A stretch of DNA of 64,000 nt from Marinobacter gudaonensis (GCF_900115175.1 NZ_FOYV01000001.1:1860001-1924000), one strand, 5' to 3'. Numbered from the stretch's first letter, positions 50,867 through 61,224 are shown. Notes: generated by a model from the letters alone, not told the origin. Program-made: numbers and translations.

Positions 50867-52543
50867 ATGACCGGAAAGAAAAAGTCGGCCCAGGCCTCGG
50901 TAGAGGCGATGTATCGCGTGTTCACGGTGCCCGAGGCGCCGGAATCCACGTTGAGCCGGATCGACCAGAACATCTCCCGCAACCTTGCAGGCTTCCTGCA
51001 GGAGCACATTGTTGCGGTGGAACGGGATCTGTCGGACGTTGAGAAAGACTTCTCCGACTACAACATTCCCGAGAAGCCGGTGTTTGTCTCCGAACAGGCC
51101 CAGTTCCTGCTCGACAAACTGGTGGCCAACTCCGTTCATACCGCTTCTCCGGCCTTCATCGGACACATGACTTCGGCGCTGCCCTACTTCATGCTGCCGC
51201 TGTCGAAGATCATGATTGCTCTCAACCAGAACCTGGTGAAGACCGAAACCTCCAAGGCGTTTACGCCCATGGAGCGCCAGGTGCTGGGCATGATTCACCG
51301 CCTGGTGTACCAGGAGGACGGCGCCTTCTACCGCAAATGGATGCATGACCCCCGGCACGCCCTGGGCGCCATGTGCTCTGGCGGCACCGTGGCTAACCTT
51401 ACCGCCCTTTGGGTGGCCCGCAACCGGGCCTTCCCCGCCGAGGGCAGCTTCCGTGGTTTGCATCAGGAAGGCCTGTTCCGGGCCCTGAAATACTATGGCT
51501 ACGAAGGCGCCGCCATCGTCGTCTCCCGCCGCGGCCATTACTCCCTGCGCAAGGCCGCCGACGTGCTCGGCCTGGGTCGGGAAGCCCTGATACCGGTGGA
51601 CACCGACGAGGAAAACCGCATCCAGACCGATGCCCTGCGGGACAAATGCCTGGAGCTGCAGCGCCAGAAGATCAAGGTGATGGCCATCTGTGGCGTCGCC
51701 GGCACCACGGAAACCGGCAACGTCGACCCGCTGGACGCCATGGCCGACATTGCCCGGGAATTCGGCGCCCACTTCCACGTGGACGCCGCCTGGGGCGGAC
51801 CGACCCTTTTCTCCCGCACCTACAAACACCTGCTTCGGGGCATTGAAAAGGCCGACTCGGTCACTTTCGACGCCCACAAACAGCTGTACGTACCCATGGG
51901 CGTTGGCCTGGTGGTGTTCCGCGACCCGAGCCTGGCCAGCGCCGTAGAACACCACGCCCAGTACATCATCCGGAAGGGCTCACGGGACCTGGGCAGCACC
52001 ACACTCGAAGGCTCCCGCCCGGGCATGTCCATGTTGATCCATTCCGGTCTGAAGATCCTCGCCCGGGAGGGCTATGAGATCCTGATCGACCAGGGTATCG
52101 AGAAAGCGAAAACCTTCGCCGAGATGATCGACGCCGAGCCGGATTTCGAACTGGTGACCAAACCGGAACTGAACATCCTCACCTACCGTTACTGCCCGGA
52201 AGACGTCCAGCAGGCGCTGGTGGTGGCGGACCCGTTGCAGGCAGAAAAGCTCAACACCTGCCTGAACCGCATCACCAAGTTCATCCAGAAAACCCAGCGG
52301 GAACGGGGCAAGGCGTTCGTCTCCCGGACCCGCCTGGAGCCGGCCCGTTACTTCAACTTCCCGTGCATCGTGTTCCGGGTGGTCCTGGCCAACCCGTTGA
52401 CGACCAAAGAGATCCTGGCAGACATTCTGGCGGAGCAGAGAGAGTTGTCACGGGATGAGGGTATCGAAGATGAGATGAGCATCCTGCATCAGATGGCGGA
52501 TGCCGTTCTGAAGCAGCGGGAGCCGAACGCGAGGCAAGCCTGA
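50867..52543 (+). CDS. panP: Putative pyridoxal-dependent aspartate 1-decarboxylase (PanP type)
   Basis: This 558-residue PLP enzyme of the glutamate/aspartate decarboxylase group has HMTSALPYFMLPLSKIMIALNQN near residue 105, GGTVANLTALWVARN, HVDAAWGGP with the PLP-contact Asp, and DAHKQLYVPMG with the Schiff-base lysine. The N-terminal and C-terminal tails fit the PanP family, which makes beta-alanine from aspartate when PanD is absent. It would support pantothenate/CoA synthesis. The ATG at 50867 is used; a GTG three codons earlier is also possible. Confidence 0.85.
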   Translation: MTGKKKSAQASVEAMYRVFTVPEAPESTLSRIDQNISRNLAGFLQEHIVAVERDLSDVEKDFSDYNIPEKPVFVSEQAQFLLDKLVANSVHTASPAFIGHMTSALPYFMLPLSKIMIALNQNLVKTETSKAFTPMERQVLGMIHRLVYQEDGAFYRKWMHDPRHALGAMCSGGTVANLTALWVARNRAFPAEGSFRGLHQEGLFRALKYYGYEGAAIVVSRRGHYSLRKAADVLGLGREALIPVDTDEENRIQTDALRDKCLELQRQKIKVMAICGVAGTTETGNVDPLDAMADIAREFGAHFHVDAAWGGPTLFSRTYKHLLRGIEKADSVTFDAHKQLYVPMGVGLVVFRDPSLASAVEHHAQYIIRKGSRDLGSTTLEGSRPGMSMLIHSGLKILAREGYEILIDQGIEKAKTFAEMIDAEPDFELVTKPELNILTYRYCPEDVQQALVVADPLQAEKLNTCLNRITKFIQKTQRERGKAFVSRTRLEPARYFNFPCIVFRVVLANPLTTKEILADILAEQRELSRDEGIEDEMSILHQMADAVLKQREPNARQA

Positions 52544-52601
52544 TTAGGCAAGATCCAATAAGCCTGGTCGGCTCGCTTCTCCAAAGCCCCGAGTCAAGGC
52601 C

Positions 52602-52868
52602 TCAGTAAAGCGCCTCTTCATCATCCAGCACGTCGTGGATGATCTCCAGGAACATCTTGTCTGCCTCGCTCCAGTTCTCGGGAATCCGGATATTGGTGCT
52701 GGCACTGATCTCCCGGGCAATCAACTCCTCGGCGTTCGGCTGTCCGCGATGCTTGCGGGCGATCTCCATGGATTTTACGGCAATGGTGGGATCGCTCAGC
52801 ACCTTCTTGATGAAGGTCCTCAGCTCGTCAATCATTTTGGCCTGACGGCTCTCAACGGAAGAACTCAT
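52602..52868 (-). CDS. Small conserved acidic protein, function unknown
   Basis: I do not recognise a named family for this 88-residue protein. It is helical and charged: QAKMIDELRTFIKKVLSDPT, then EIARKHRGQPNAEELIAREI and an acidic end VLDDEEALY. No signal or membrane segment is present. GGAG lies 6 bases before the ATG at 52868, and codon use fits the neighbours, so it is likely real. It is convergent with panP and lies 87 bp after the Pit transporter gene's end. Confidence 0.65.
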   Translation of the reverse strand: MSSSVESRQAKMIDELRTFIKKVLSDPTIAVKSMEIARKHRGQPNAEELIAREISASTNIRIPENWSEADKMFLEIIHDVLDDEEALY

Positions 52869-52955
52869 ACTTCGCTCCACGGACAAATAGGCTCAAGGGG
52901 TGAATCACCCCCTGAAGAATAGTATGACCAAACTCGGTTTTTACAACCAGTCCCG

Positions 52956-54515
52956 TCAGATCATCATGCCGCGAAGCGTATAGAACAGGATCGCTGCCAT
53001 CATGGCCGAGGCCGGTACAGTAATGATCCAGGCAGCGGCGATGCGCACCAGGTGGGAACGCTTGACCATCTCCTCCCGGTAGATCTTTTTCAGGCGCTTG
53101 CGCTCGGATTTTGCCAGGGGCACCTGCTTTTTCTTCTTGGCCTGCTTGAGCAGTTTCTCCATCTGCTCCACAGAGGCATTTCGGAAGTCATCGAGGAACG
53201 GTTTCAGACGCTCCTGCTCAGCAGGATCGTGGTGTTCCATGATCTTGTGCAGCTGCGTCGCGTAGTTGGATTTCAGGTACTCCCGCAGGAAACCGACGCC
53301 AAACACGCCACCGATGGCAATGTGGGTGGAACTTACCGGCAGACCCAACTGAGACGCGAGAATCACAGTCAGGGCCGCCGACAGGGCGATGCAGAACGCC
53401 CGTGTCTTGTCGAGCTCGGTGATTTCACTGCCCACGGTCTTGATCAGGCGAGGGCCGAACAACATCAGCCCCACCGCAATACCCAGGGCGCCCACCATCA
53501 TGACCCAGAGCGGGATGCTTGCAGAAGTCACCACCGAGTCCGCCGCCAGTGCGTCGTTGATTGCCGCCAACGGACCAATGGCATTAGCCACGTCGTTGGC
53601 ACCGTGAGCGAAGCTGAGCAGGGCCGCGGCAAAAATGAGGGGCCAGGTGAACAGGCTGTTCACACCCGCTGAGCTGTTTTCCATGGTGGCGGCCTTCCGG
53701 CCCACCAGGGTGCGCATGGCGAAGAAAACCAGGGCGGCGGCAGCAAGACCAATCAGGGTGGCTTCCATGAAATCGACCTTCACTACCTTCTTGACACCCT
53801 TCACCATCAGGTAGGTGCCGAAGGCCCAGGCCATAATGGCCACAAGCCAGGGCACAAAGGTACGGGCCGCCGGTATCACGTCTTTCCGGTACAGCACCGA
53901 TTTTTTGATCAGAAACAGGAACAAGGCTGCAAGGGCACCACCAAGAACAGGGGAGATCACCCAACTGGCGGCAATCTTGCCCATCACCGCCCAGTCGGCA
54001 ATTCCCCAACCTCCGGCCGCGATGCCAGCGCCCAGCACACCACCCACGATAGAGTGGGTTGTTGATACTGGCGCGCCCATCCAGGTTGCCAGGTTCAGCC
54101 ATAGGGCGCCGGCCAGGAGGGCTGCGGTCATCAGCCACACGAACGACCGACTGTCACCGAGGCTGGACGGATCAATAATGCCGCCCTTGATGGTGGAGAC
54201 CACATCACCGCCGGCGATCAGGGCGCCTCCGGCTTCAAAGATCGCAGCCAGGATGACCGCAGCACCCAGCGACAACGCGCCCGACCCTACGGCCGGTCCA
54301 ACGTTGTTGGCGACGTCGTTGGCCCCGATGTTGATGGCCATGTAACCACCAATGACCGCTGCCGCCATCAGCAGCATGGCGTTGGGCATTCCCTGGCTGA
54401 ATGTTCCGACAGTCAGCCAGATTCCCAGTAGGAAAAGCAGGCTGATGCCGACCCTGTATCGTTCCGTGGAAGGGCTGGTAAGTAGGGTATCCAGGAGTCC
54501 GCTCGAACGGGCCAT
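52956..54515 (-). CDS. PiT-family inorganic phosphate transporter
   Basis: This 519-residue membrane protein has the two PiT signature repeats: GANDVANNVGPAVGSGAL near residue 64 and GANDVANAIGPLAAINDAL near 307, plus VSTTHSIVGGVLG and VSSTHIAIGGVFG. Ten or more hydrophobic segments surround a cytoplasmic loop, and a basic, charged region (KQAKKKKQVPLAKSERKRLKK) lies before the last membrane segment. It imports phosphate with a cation. Monocistronic. Confidence 0.93.
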   Translation of the reverse strand: MARSSGLLDTLLTSPSTERYRVGISLLFLLGIWLTVGTFSQGMPNAMLLMAAAVIGGYMAINIGANDVANNVGPAVGSGALSLGAAVILAAIFEAGGALIAGGDVVSTIKGGIIDPSSLGDSRSFVWLMTAALLAGALWLNLATWMGAPVSTTHSIVGGVLGAGIAAGGWGIADWAVMGKIAASWVISPVLGGALAALFLFLIKKSVLYRKDVIPAARTFVPWLVAIMAWAFGTYLMVKGVKKVVKVDFMEATLIGLAAAALVFFAMRTLVGRKAATMENSSAGVNSLFTWPLIFAAALLSFAHGANDVANAIGPLAAINDALAADSVVTSASIPLWVMMVGALGIAVGLMLFGPRLIKTVGSEITELDKTRAFCIALSAALTVILASQLGLPVSSTHIAIGGVFGVGFLREYLKSNYATQLHKIMEHHDPAEQERLKPFLDDFRNASVEQMEKLLKQAKKKKQVPLAKSERKRLKKIYREEMVKRSHLVRIAAAWIITVPASAMMAAILFYTLRGMMI

Positions 54516-54726
54516 AACAGATCAGGTCTCGTTTTGAAGATGGTTAGACGAACGCAGCCTCTGCCGCGCGGCAACTATAAAATCTTTGACATGAAAATGA
54601 AATAAAACGGTCATATTGCGAACAAGGTAAACAAATCACAGACGCCACTGCAAAATTGCATTAACTTGGCTCATAATCGCGGCGCAAAGACTCCATAACC
54701 ACAAGAACAACAGGCCACAGGCTGCC

Positions 54727-55827
54727 ATGTCACAACCAACCGCCCCCGAGCCGCTCAGCGCGAGCGAGCGGGAAGACGCCCAGGTATCACGCCTGCTGAC
54801 CTGGCTGTCAGCCACCGCCATCGTGCTGCTGGCCGGCATCGGTGCCAAAGCCTGGTTTGCCGAGCACACCACCCACGCCTGGGTGCTGTGGTTCTTTATC
54901 GGGCTGATCGCAATCAACATGCTGGCCTTCGCCCGCACCGGCAACCGGGTACGCCGGAAAGCCGGCCTCATTGTCGTGGTGGGCCTGCTGTTTACCTATC
55001 TCATGGCGTCGGGTGGCGAGAGCAACACCGGTCCGCTGTGGTTCTATGTGTTCCCACCGCTGCTTTTCTACCTGACCGATCTGAAAACCGGCACGGCCGT
55101 GCTTCTGTTCTGCTACCTGGTGGCGGTGGTAGTGTTCCAGTTCCCGGGGCTGCCCATGGTGTCCGCCGAATACAGCACTGATTTCAAGATCCGGTTCTTC
55201 TCCACTCTTACCTTCGAGTCGATTTTCTGCTTCGTGCTGGAAGCCAGCCGCCTGAAGGCACGCCATGAACTTTTGACCCTCGCTGAAAGCCACGAACGGG
55301 CAGCCCGTACCGACGAACTGACCGGACTGGCCAACCGTCGGGACATGCACAACCGCCTGTCTGGAGAGTTCTCCCGCTATCAGCGGTCCGGCCATCACTT
55401 TTCCATTGCCCTGATCGATCTTGACCTGTTCAAGAAAATCAACGATCGGTACGGGCACGACGCCGGCGATCAGGTGCTTCGGGAGTTTTCAGCCCTGATG
55501 CAGACCGTGATCCGCCAGACCGATGTGGCCGGTCGCTGGGGTGGTGAGGAGTTCCTGATACTGCTGCCCGACACGTCCTTGCTGCAGGCCCTGACCCTGG
55601 CCGAACGGTTACGCTCGGAAGTGGCGCGGCACCCCTTCAGGTTCGGGGAACAGGCGCTGCCGGTGACCATCAGCGCCGGTGTCTGCTCCATCGCCAAAGC
55701 CGGCTCACTCGATGATCTGCTCAAACAGGCCGATCTGAACCTCTATGCCGCCAAGGAAGCCGGCCGGAACCGGATAGCGCCCCGGGTGCGCACGCAGGAA
55801 GAAGAGGGGGCATCCCCCACGCCTTGA
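54727..55827 (+). CDS. Diguanylate cyclase with membrane N-terminus
   Basis: This 366-residue protein has about six membrane helices (~25-185), then a GGDEF domain starting at ARTDELTGLANRRDMHNRL. The active-site loop is GRWGGEEFLILLP, intact, and an inhibitory site RQTD lies exactly five residues before GGEEF. It should make c-di-GMP and be product-inhibited. The sensed signal is unknown. It stands alone, divergent from the phosphate transporter gene and upstream of the flavodoxin gene. Confidence 0.9.
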   Translation: MSQPTAPEPLSASEREDAQVSRLLTWLSATAIVLLAGIGAKAWFAEHTTHAWVLWFFIGLIAINMLAFARTGNRVRRKAGLIVVVGLLFTYLMASGGESNTGPLWFYVFPPLLFYLTDLKTGTAVLLFCYLVAVVVFQFPGLPMVSAEYSTDFKIRFFSTLTFESIFCFVLEASRLKARHELLTLAESHERAARTDELTGLANRRDMHNRLSGEFSRYQRSGHHFSIALIDLDLFKKINDRYGHDAGDQVLREFSALMQTVIRQTDVAGRWGGEEFLILLPDTSLLQALTLAERLRSEVARHPFRFGEQALPVTISAGVCSIAKAGSLDDLLKQADLNLYAAKEAGRNRIAPRVRTQEEEGASPTP

Positions 55828-55910
55828 GGGCACCCGCCCTGATCGCTATGATCACCTCCGGGCCCGGCACCCGGGCATCAACGACATTTTTTTCAGATTG
55901 CGGGAGACCC

Positions 55911-56357
55911 ATGGCACAGATCCGGATACTGGTGGGAAGCGTCTACGGTGGCGCACTCCTGACCGCCAGGGAAATCAAGAAATCGCTGGAACCCGAGGGA
56001 CACCAGGTCACGGTTCTGGAAAACCCGGAACTGGAAGACATCACCGGCAACGAGGATGCGCTTCTGGTGTGCACATCCACTACCGGCCAGGGCGAGCTTC
56101 CCGCCAACCTGCTGCCCTTCTACCTGGCCCTGCGTGAACAGCTGCCGCAACAGCCCGGGCGGCCCTTCGGTGTGATCGTGCTCGGCGACAGCTCTTACGG
56201 GGATACCTTCTGCGGCGCCGGCGACCTGATGGAAGAGGCCCTCTACGAAACCGCCGCCCGAAAGGTCGGGGAGACCCTGCGCATCGACGCCCTGGAGACA
56301 CTGGAGCCGGAAATCGAAGCTCTGCCCTGGGTCAGGGCCTGGCTCGAACAGGTGTGA
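55911..56357 (+). CDS. MioC-like flavodoxin domain protein
   Basis: This 148-residue protein has the flavodoxin FMN-binding segment LVGSVYGGALLTAREI (TxYG variant), the CTSTTGQGELPANLLPFYLAL loop and VIVLGDSSYGDTFCGAGDLMEEAL. It matches MioC/flavodoxin-like electron carriers. The ATG at 55911 follows GGGAGACCC. Confidence 0.87.
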   Translation: MAQIRILVGSVYGGALLTAREIKKSLEPEGHQVTVLENPELEDITGNEDALLVCTSTTGQGELPANLLPFYLALREQLPQQPGRPFGVIVLGDSSYGDTFCGAGDLMEEALYETAARKVGETLRIDALETLEPEIEALPWVRAWLEQV

Positions 56358-56471
56358 ACCGCTTTGCACAGATCTGCCGGGAAAAGTTACCAGTGTTGGC
56401 CCCTGGATGACTTGAGCCGTTAACGGCGACACGCCATACTCGGGTCAACAACGACAACAAAACGGTTTAAC

Positions 56472-59027
56472 GTGGCACCCAACAACTGGCTCCGGTTTTT
56501 CACAGCGCTCTCGCTGCTGGTGGTTCTGGCTGTCCCCGTCCAAGGGGCGGAAACCTCTTATGTACCGCCCATCGAGTACCTGCGCATTGCCCCGGATACC
56601 AACCTGACCGTCGACGAAGCGCTGTCGTCCGACCGCTGGCAGTCACTCGCAGATGCAAGCCCGAACTTCGGCTACATCAACGACACCATCTGGCTGCGTT
56701 TTCCAGTCAGCCAGCCGGCAACCATCAACCTGCTGGAAGTCCGTTACTCCCAGCTCGACCACATTTCATTCTTCCTGATAGAAAACGGCCGGGTTGCCAA
56801 GCGTGTCGAAACCGGTGATTTCCAGCCCTTTGCCGAGCGGCCCATCCGTCATCGGCACTTCCTGTTTCCCTTCGAGCAGAGCATCGCCAGCGACTACCAG
56901 ATCCTGCTCAGGGTTGAGACCGAGGGCGCCATGCAGATTCCGGTGCAGCTCTGGAACGACCAGGCGTTCTTCGAGCACACCAATGCCGAAGACCAGATGC
57001 ATGCGGTGTACTACGGCATCCTGATCACAGTAATCTTCTTCAACCTGTTCATCTTTTCCGCCCTGAGGGAGCCGGTATACCTGCTCTACGTACTGTCCAC
57101 CCTGGGCTATCTTGTGTTGGTGAGCAGCCTCAATGGCACCGCCTTCCAGTTCCTGTGGCCCACCAGCCCCGCCCTGCAGAACCAGATCATGTTGCTGTCG
57201 GTGCCCCTGGCGGTGCTCTTCACCCTGTTGTTCTCCCGGTCTTTCCTCAAGCTGCCCCGGACCGGGCCACTGCTCAACCGGCTGGTGATGCTTGCCATCA
57301 CACTGAACGCGTCCGTGGCACTGATGACGTTTTTCCTGGACTACAGTACCGGCAGCCGCCTGACCGTCGCCCTGGCGATTCCCAGCACCCTGCTTTTAAC
57401 AGTGCTGGGGCCGCTGCAGTGGTGGAAAGGCAATCCCCAGGCCGGCTACTACACGATTGCCTGGGCCGCGCTGACCCTGGGCAGTGCCATTACCGCAGCC
57501 AACAAATACGGGCTGTTACCCAACAACTTCATTACCAGCTACGGCATGCAGATAGGTTCGGCGCTGGAGGCCATACTGCTCACGCTCGCCCTGGCCGCGC
57601 GCCTCTACCAGGAGCGTCAGGACAAGGTCGAAGCCAGGGAGGCCGAGCTCAATGCCATGGCGGCCAGGCGCTCGGCGGAGCTGAAACTGATGGATCATGC
57701 CCTGCACAATCCGCTGACCGGGCTGCCCAATCGCAGCAGCTACGAAATGATGCTGAACGACCTGATGATGCGCAGCCCGGAACGGCGCTACGCCATTGCC
57801 ATCATCCACCTCAATAACCTGCAGTCGGTCACCAAGACCCTGGGTCATCGCAACAGCGACCGCATCCTTGAACTGGCCAGCAAGCACTACAACGCCGTGG
57901 CCCGGGAACTGCCCGGCGCGCTGCCAGTGGAGCAAAGCGATGCCCGCAATTTCTTCATGGCATCCCTGGACCCGCAGACCTTCGCTTTCATTGCAGATGC
58001 GGACATTACCGGCGCTGCCCCGAGGGCCATACTCAAGTGTCTGGAGGGCATTCGCTACCCGATTGATTATCTCGGCATGCAGATCCCTCTGGACCCCAGG
58101 CTGGGGGTGGCCATCTTTCCGGAGCATGGCACTGACGCCAATACCCTGATCCGGCGAGCGGTCATTGCCGAGGGCTCGGAGTCGGCAAGGGAGCGGGGAA
58201 TCGCCTATTACAAGCCCACCAGGGATTCCTACAGCGCAGACCGGCTGACCCTGGTGTCAGAGCTCCGGGAGGCCCTCAACAACGATGACCTGGCTCTGTT
58301 CATGCAACCCAAGCAGAGTCTGAAAACCGACCGGATTGTGGGCGTGGAAGTGCTGATCCGGTGGCCGGGACGGGCCACGCCGATCCGGCCCGATGAGATC
58401 ATCCAGCTGGCCGAGCAGACCGGACTGATCAAGCCGCTGACACGCTGGGTGCTGGAGCAGTCCCTGGCTCTGCGTTCCCGGTTGCTGGAGCATGGCTGGC
58501 CGCTGAACATATCGATCAACATTTCGCCGAACAACCTTCGGGAGCCGGACTTCCCCATTTTTGTCCAGCGGCTCATGAACAGCCACTACAGCCACCGGGG
58601 AAGTATCATCTTCGAAGTGACCGAAACCTCCATGATGCAGGACCCGGAAAACTCACTGAAAACGCTCAATTCGCTGAACACCACCGGCATTCCAGTGTCC
58701 ATCGATGATTTCGGCTCCGGCTACTCGTCACTGTCTTACATCAAGCAGCTGCCAGCCAGCGAGGTGAAAATCGACCGGTCCTTGGTGACCGACCTCGCCA
58801 CCGAGGCCGAGGACCGGGTGATTGTGCAGACCACCATCGACATGTGCCAGAGCCTGGGCTACCACGTGGTGGCCGAGGGTGTGGAAGATCAGGCAACCGC
58901 CGATCTGCTGAGGGACATGGGCTGCGACATGATCCAGGGTTATCTGCTGACCCCGCCGCTGCCCTTTGATGAGCTGCTGGAGTGGCTGGCCAACAGCGAC
59001 CAGCAGGCCCAGCGCAAACTCGGGTAA
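56472..59027 (+). CDS. 7TMR-DISM sensor with degenerate GGDEF and EVL-type EAL domain
   Basis: This 851-residue membrane protein has a signal peptide (cut near residue 26), a periplasmic DISMED2-type domain (~35-170) with WLRFPVSQP, seven membrane helices (~175-385), a short coiled coil, a GGDEF-like domain (~415-575) and an EAL domain (~590-840). The cyclase loop reads SLDPQTFAFI, so cyclase activity is lost. The EAL domain reads EVLIRW for EAL but keeps ETS, IDDFGSGYSS, KIDRSL and VAEGVED, so it is likely an active c-di-GMP phosphodiesterase. The start is GTG 56472, directly before the signal peptide. It may counter the cyclase two genes upstream. Confidence 0.88.
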   Translation: MAPNNWLRFFTALSLLVVLAVPVQGAETSYVPPIEYLRIAPDTNLTVDEALSSDRWQSLADASPNFGYINDTIWLRFPVSQPATINLLEVRYSQLDHISFFLIENGRVAKRVETGDFQPFAERPIRHRHFLFPFEQSIASDYQILLRVETEGAMQIPVQLWNDQAFFEHTNAEDQMHAVYYGILITVIFFNLFIFSALREPVYLLYVLSTLGYLVLVSSLNGTAFQFLWPTSPALQNQIMLLSVPLAVLFTLLFSRSFLKLPRTGPLLNRLVMLAITLNASVALMTFFLDYSTGSRLTVALAIPSTLLLTVLGPLQWWKGNPQAGYYTIAWAALTLGSAITAANKYGLLPNNFITSYGMQIGSALEAILLTLALAARLYQERQDKVEAREAELNAMAARRSAELKLMDHALHNPLTGLPNRSSYEMMLNDLMMRSPERRYAIAIIHLNNLQSVTKTLGHRNSDRILELASKHYNAVARELPGALPVEQSDARNFFMASLDPQTFAFIADADITGAAPRAILKCLEGIRYPIDYLGMQIPLDPRLGVAIFPEHGTDANTLIRRAVIAEGSESARERGIAYYKPTRDSYSADRLTLVSELREALNNDDLALFMQPKQSLKTDRIVGVEVLIRWPGRATPIRPDEIIQLAEQTGLIKPLTRWVLEQSLALRSRLLEHGWPLNISINISPNNLREPDFPIFVQRLMNSHYSHRGSIIFEVTETSMMQDPENSLKTLNSLNTTGIPVSIDDFGSGYSSLSYIKQLPASEVKIDRSLVTDLATEAEDRVIVQTTIDMCQSLGYHVVAEGVEDQATADLLRDMGCDMIQGYLLTPPLPFDELLEWLANSDQQAQRKLG

Positions 59028-59043
59028 TCGGCCCAGACGACTA

Positions 59044-59910
59044 TCAGCGCTGACGAATCAGCGCCTCCTGGGTGGTCGAGGCCACCAGCACGCCATCCTG
59101 ATTGAAGAAGTTTCCCCGGTTGAAACCCCGGCCTCCGGAAGCACTCGGGCTGTCCTTGTCGTACAGCAGCCACTCGTCCATCCGGAAATCCCGATGGAAC
59201 CAGATGGCATGGTCCAGGCTGGCCACCTGGAGATTCTTGCTCATGAAGGTGACGCCGTGGGGATTTAGCGACGTACCGAGGAACTGGAAGTCCGAGGCAT
59301 AAGTCAACAAACACCGGTGCAGCACCGGGTCGTCCGGCAGAGGCCCCTGGGCCCGGAACCAGCTCTGCTTGTGGGGTGGGCGCTTTTCCGGCTTGAGCGG
59401 ATTGACCGGATCCACCGGACGAATCTCGATCGGCCGCTCCCGCTTCAGGTTCGCGCGCATGCGCTCGGGCACCTTGTCACCCAGGGTGTCTGACAGGATA
59501 TGCCCCCACTCCTCCTCGGAACGCAGGGTGTCCGGCGCCGGTGCCGAGGGCATGCTTAGCTGATGTTCGAAGCCGGCCTCTTCAACCTGGAACGACATGG
59601 ACCCGGTCAGTATCTCCTTGCCATCCTGTCGGGCAATCACTCGACGCACGGAAAAACTGCCGCCGTCACGAACCCGCTGGACCTCGTAGTCGATTGGCAT
59701 GCTGTGGTTGCCCGGGCGCAGGAAGTAAGCGTGCAGGGAGTGGCAAAGGCGACCCTGCACGGTGCGGCTGGCGGCCATCAACGCCTGGCCGAGCACCTGC
59801 CCGCCAAAGACATTGGGAAAGCCCAGATCCTCGCTGTCACCCTGGAAATGATCATCACCAATAGGCACCAGGTCCAGCAATTCCACCAGCTTCTTGGTTA
59901 CTTCAAGCAT
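59044..59910 (-). CDS. tesB: Acyl-CoA thioesterase II
   Basis: This 288-residue double-hotdog enzyme has FGGQVLGQALMAASRTV near residue 35, HSLHAYFLRPG near 58, SLDHAIWFHRDFRMDEWLLYD near 229 with the catalytic Asp and the final block GVLVASTTQEALIRQR. It splits medium/long acyl-CoAs. Monocistronic, convergent with the DISM sensor gene. Confidence 0.95.
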   Translation of the reverse strand: MLEVTKKLVELLDLVPIGDDHFQGDSEDLGFPNVFGGQVLGQALMAASRTVQGRLCHSLHAYFLRPGNHSMPIDYEVQRVRDGGSFSVRRVIARQDGKEILTGSMSFQVEEAGFEHQLSMPSAPAPDTLRSEEEWGHILSDTLGDKVPERMRANLKRERPIEIRPVDPVNPLKPEKRPPHKQSWFRAQGPLPDDPVLHRCLLTYASDFQFLGTSLNPHGVTFMSKNLQVASLDHAIWFHRDFRMDEWLLYDKDSPSASGGRGFNRGNFFNQDGVLVASTTQEALIRQR

Positions 59911-60037
59911 GCCTGCTCCTGTGATTTAGTTAGCACACGACAGAGTTTCTACCGCAAGCGCGGCAAATTGGCAATCGCAAAGATCGAATGGGGCGCCCGC
60001 CAGCGAACCCTGCCACCGGCGGGCATCAGGGGTCAGG

Positions 60038-61192
60038 TCAGCCGTGGATGGGCGGGACTTCCCGGGACAGGGTCTGTTTCTCGACCGCAAAGCGGCCAGT
60101 GACCGCAAAACCCAGGGTGGCGCCGTCCGGCGCCTTGAACAGGGCCTTTACGTGGGTGCCGTCCTGCTCCACCTCCCAGTCGCCCTCGGCCCCGGAAGGC
60201 GGCGGACATACCGCGGTCGGACAGCAGGGCGTCTTGATCATTACCGGCATGGTGCCGTAGCTGACCTCGGTGCGCTCGCCGGTGAGGGTTTTCGCCAGCG
60301 CGCGGGCGCAGGCCATCAACGGCAGCACATACAGCAGCACATGGCCATCCACCTCGGCGCAGTCTCCGAGTGCATAGACATCCGGCGCGGATGTCTCCAG
60401 GGCCCGATTCACTACAATGCCCCGCTCCGTGGCCAGGCCGGCGGCGTTGGCCAGTTCGGTGCGGGGGCGCAGGCCTACGGCAGACAACACCAGGTCGGCT
60501 TCGATCACCTCGCCGTTGGCAAGGGTGAGGCTGACCCCGTCGTCCTTGCGGTCGATCCGGTCCACCACCGTGCCCAGATGGAACCGGACACCAAGGGTTT
60601 CAAGCTCCTGCTGGACGGCGTTCGCTGCCACCTCCGGCAACAGGCCCGGCATCACCACCTCAGAGGGCGCAATCACCTCCACCTCATAGTCGCCGTTGCG
60701 CAGATCGTTGGCAAACTCACAGCCAATCAGGCCAGCGCCCATGATGGCAATGCGCCGCCCCTGGCCAAGGGCATTGCGGAAAGCGCGATAGTCCATCAGA
60801 TCGTTGATCGAGAACACATGCTCCTGGCCATCACCGGCCAGATCAAGGCGGATCACATCCGCGCCCCAGGCCAGAACCAACTTGCTGTAGCGCACACTCT
60901 CGTCACCCAGGTGCAGCTCGTGGGCGTCGGTATCAATACCGGTCACTGTGGCAAAGGTGCGGATCTCCAGGTTGAGCTGTTCGGCCATGGCCTCGGTGCT
61001 GCCCTGGGCCAGGCCTTCAGCGTCCTTGCCCTTGGTAAAGCCGGTGGACAGCATCGGCTTGGAATAGCTGACGCCATCGTCGGCGGTCAGCATCAGCACC
61101 GGCACCTCCTTGTCGAGCTTGCGAATCTCACGCGCCAGCGAGTAGCCGGATAGGCCGGTACCAACGATCACAATCGGGGCCTGTTCAGTCAT
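60038..61192 (-). CDS. rubB: Rubredoxin reductase
   Basis: This 384-residue FAD/NAD(P)H oxidoreductase has IVIVGTGLSGYSLAREIRKL near residue 8 (FAD) and IAIMGAGLIGCEFANDL near 147 (NAD). ALGDCAEVDGHVLLYVLPLMACARALAKTL binds FAD near the C-terminus. It passes electrons to rubredoxin. The rubredoxin gene lies 32 bp upstream on the same strand; this pairing supports the call. No alkane hydroxylase is in the window. Confidence 0.92.
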   Translation of the reverse strand: MTEQAPIVIVGTGLSGYSLAREIRKLDKEVPVLMLTADDGVSYSKPMLSTGFTKGKDAEGLAQGSTEAMAEQLNLEIRTFATVTGIDTDAHELHLGDESVRYSKLVLAWGADVIRLDLAGDGQEHVFSINDLMDYRAFRNALGQGRRIAIMGAGLIGCEFANDLRNGDYEVEVIAPSEVVMPGLLPEVAANAVQQELETLGVRFHLGTVVDRIDRKDDGVSLTLANGEVIEADLVLSAVGLRPRTELANAAGLATERGIVVNRALETSAPDVYALGDCAEVDGHVLLYVLPLMACARALAKTLTGERTEVSYGTMPVMIKTPCCPTAVCPPPSGAEGDWEVEQDGTHVKALFKAPDGATLGFAVTGRFAVEKQTLSREVPPIHG

Positions 61193-61224
61193 TCACATAC
61201 TCCTGTTGGTGTTCCAGGCCGGCC

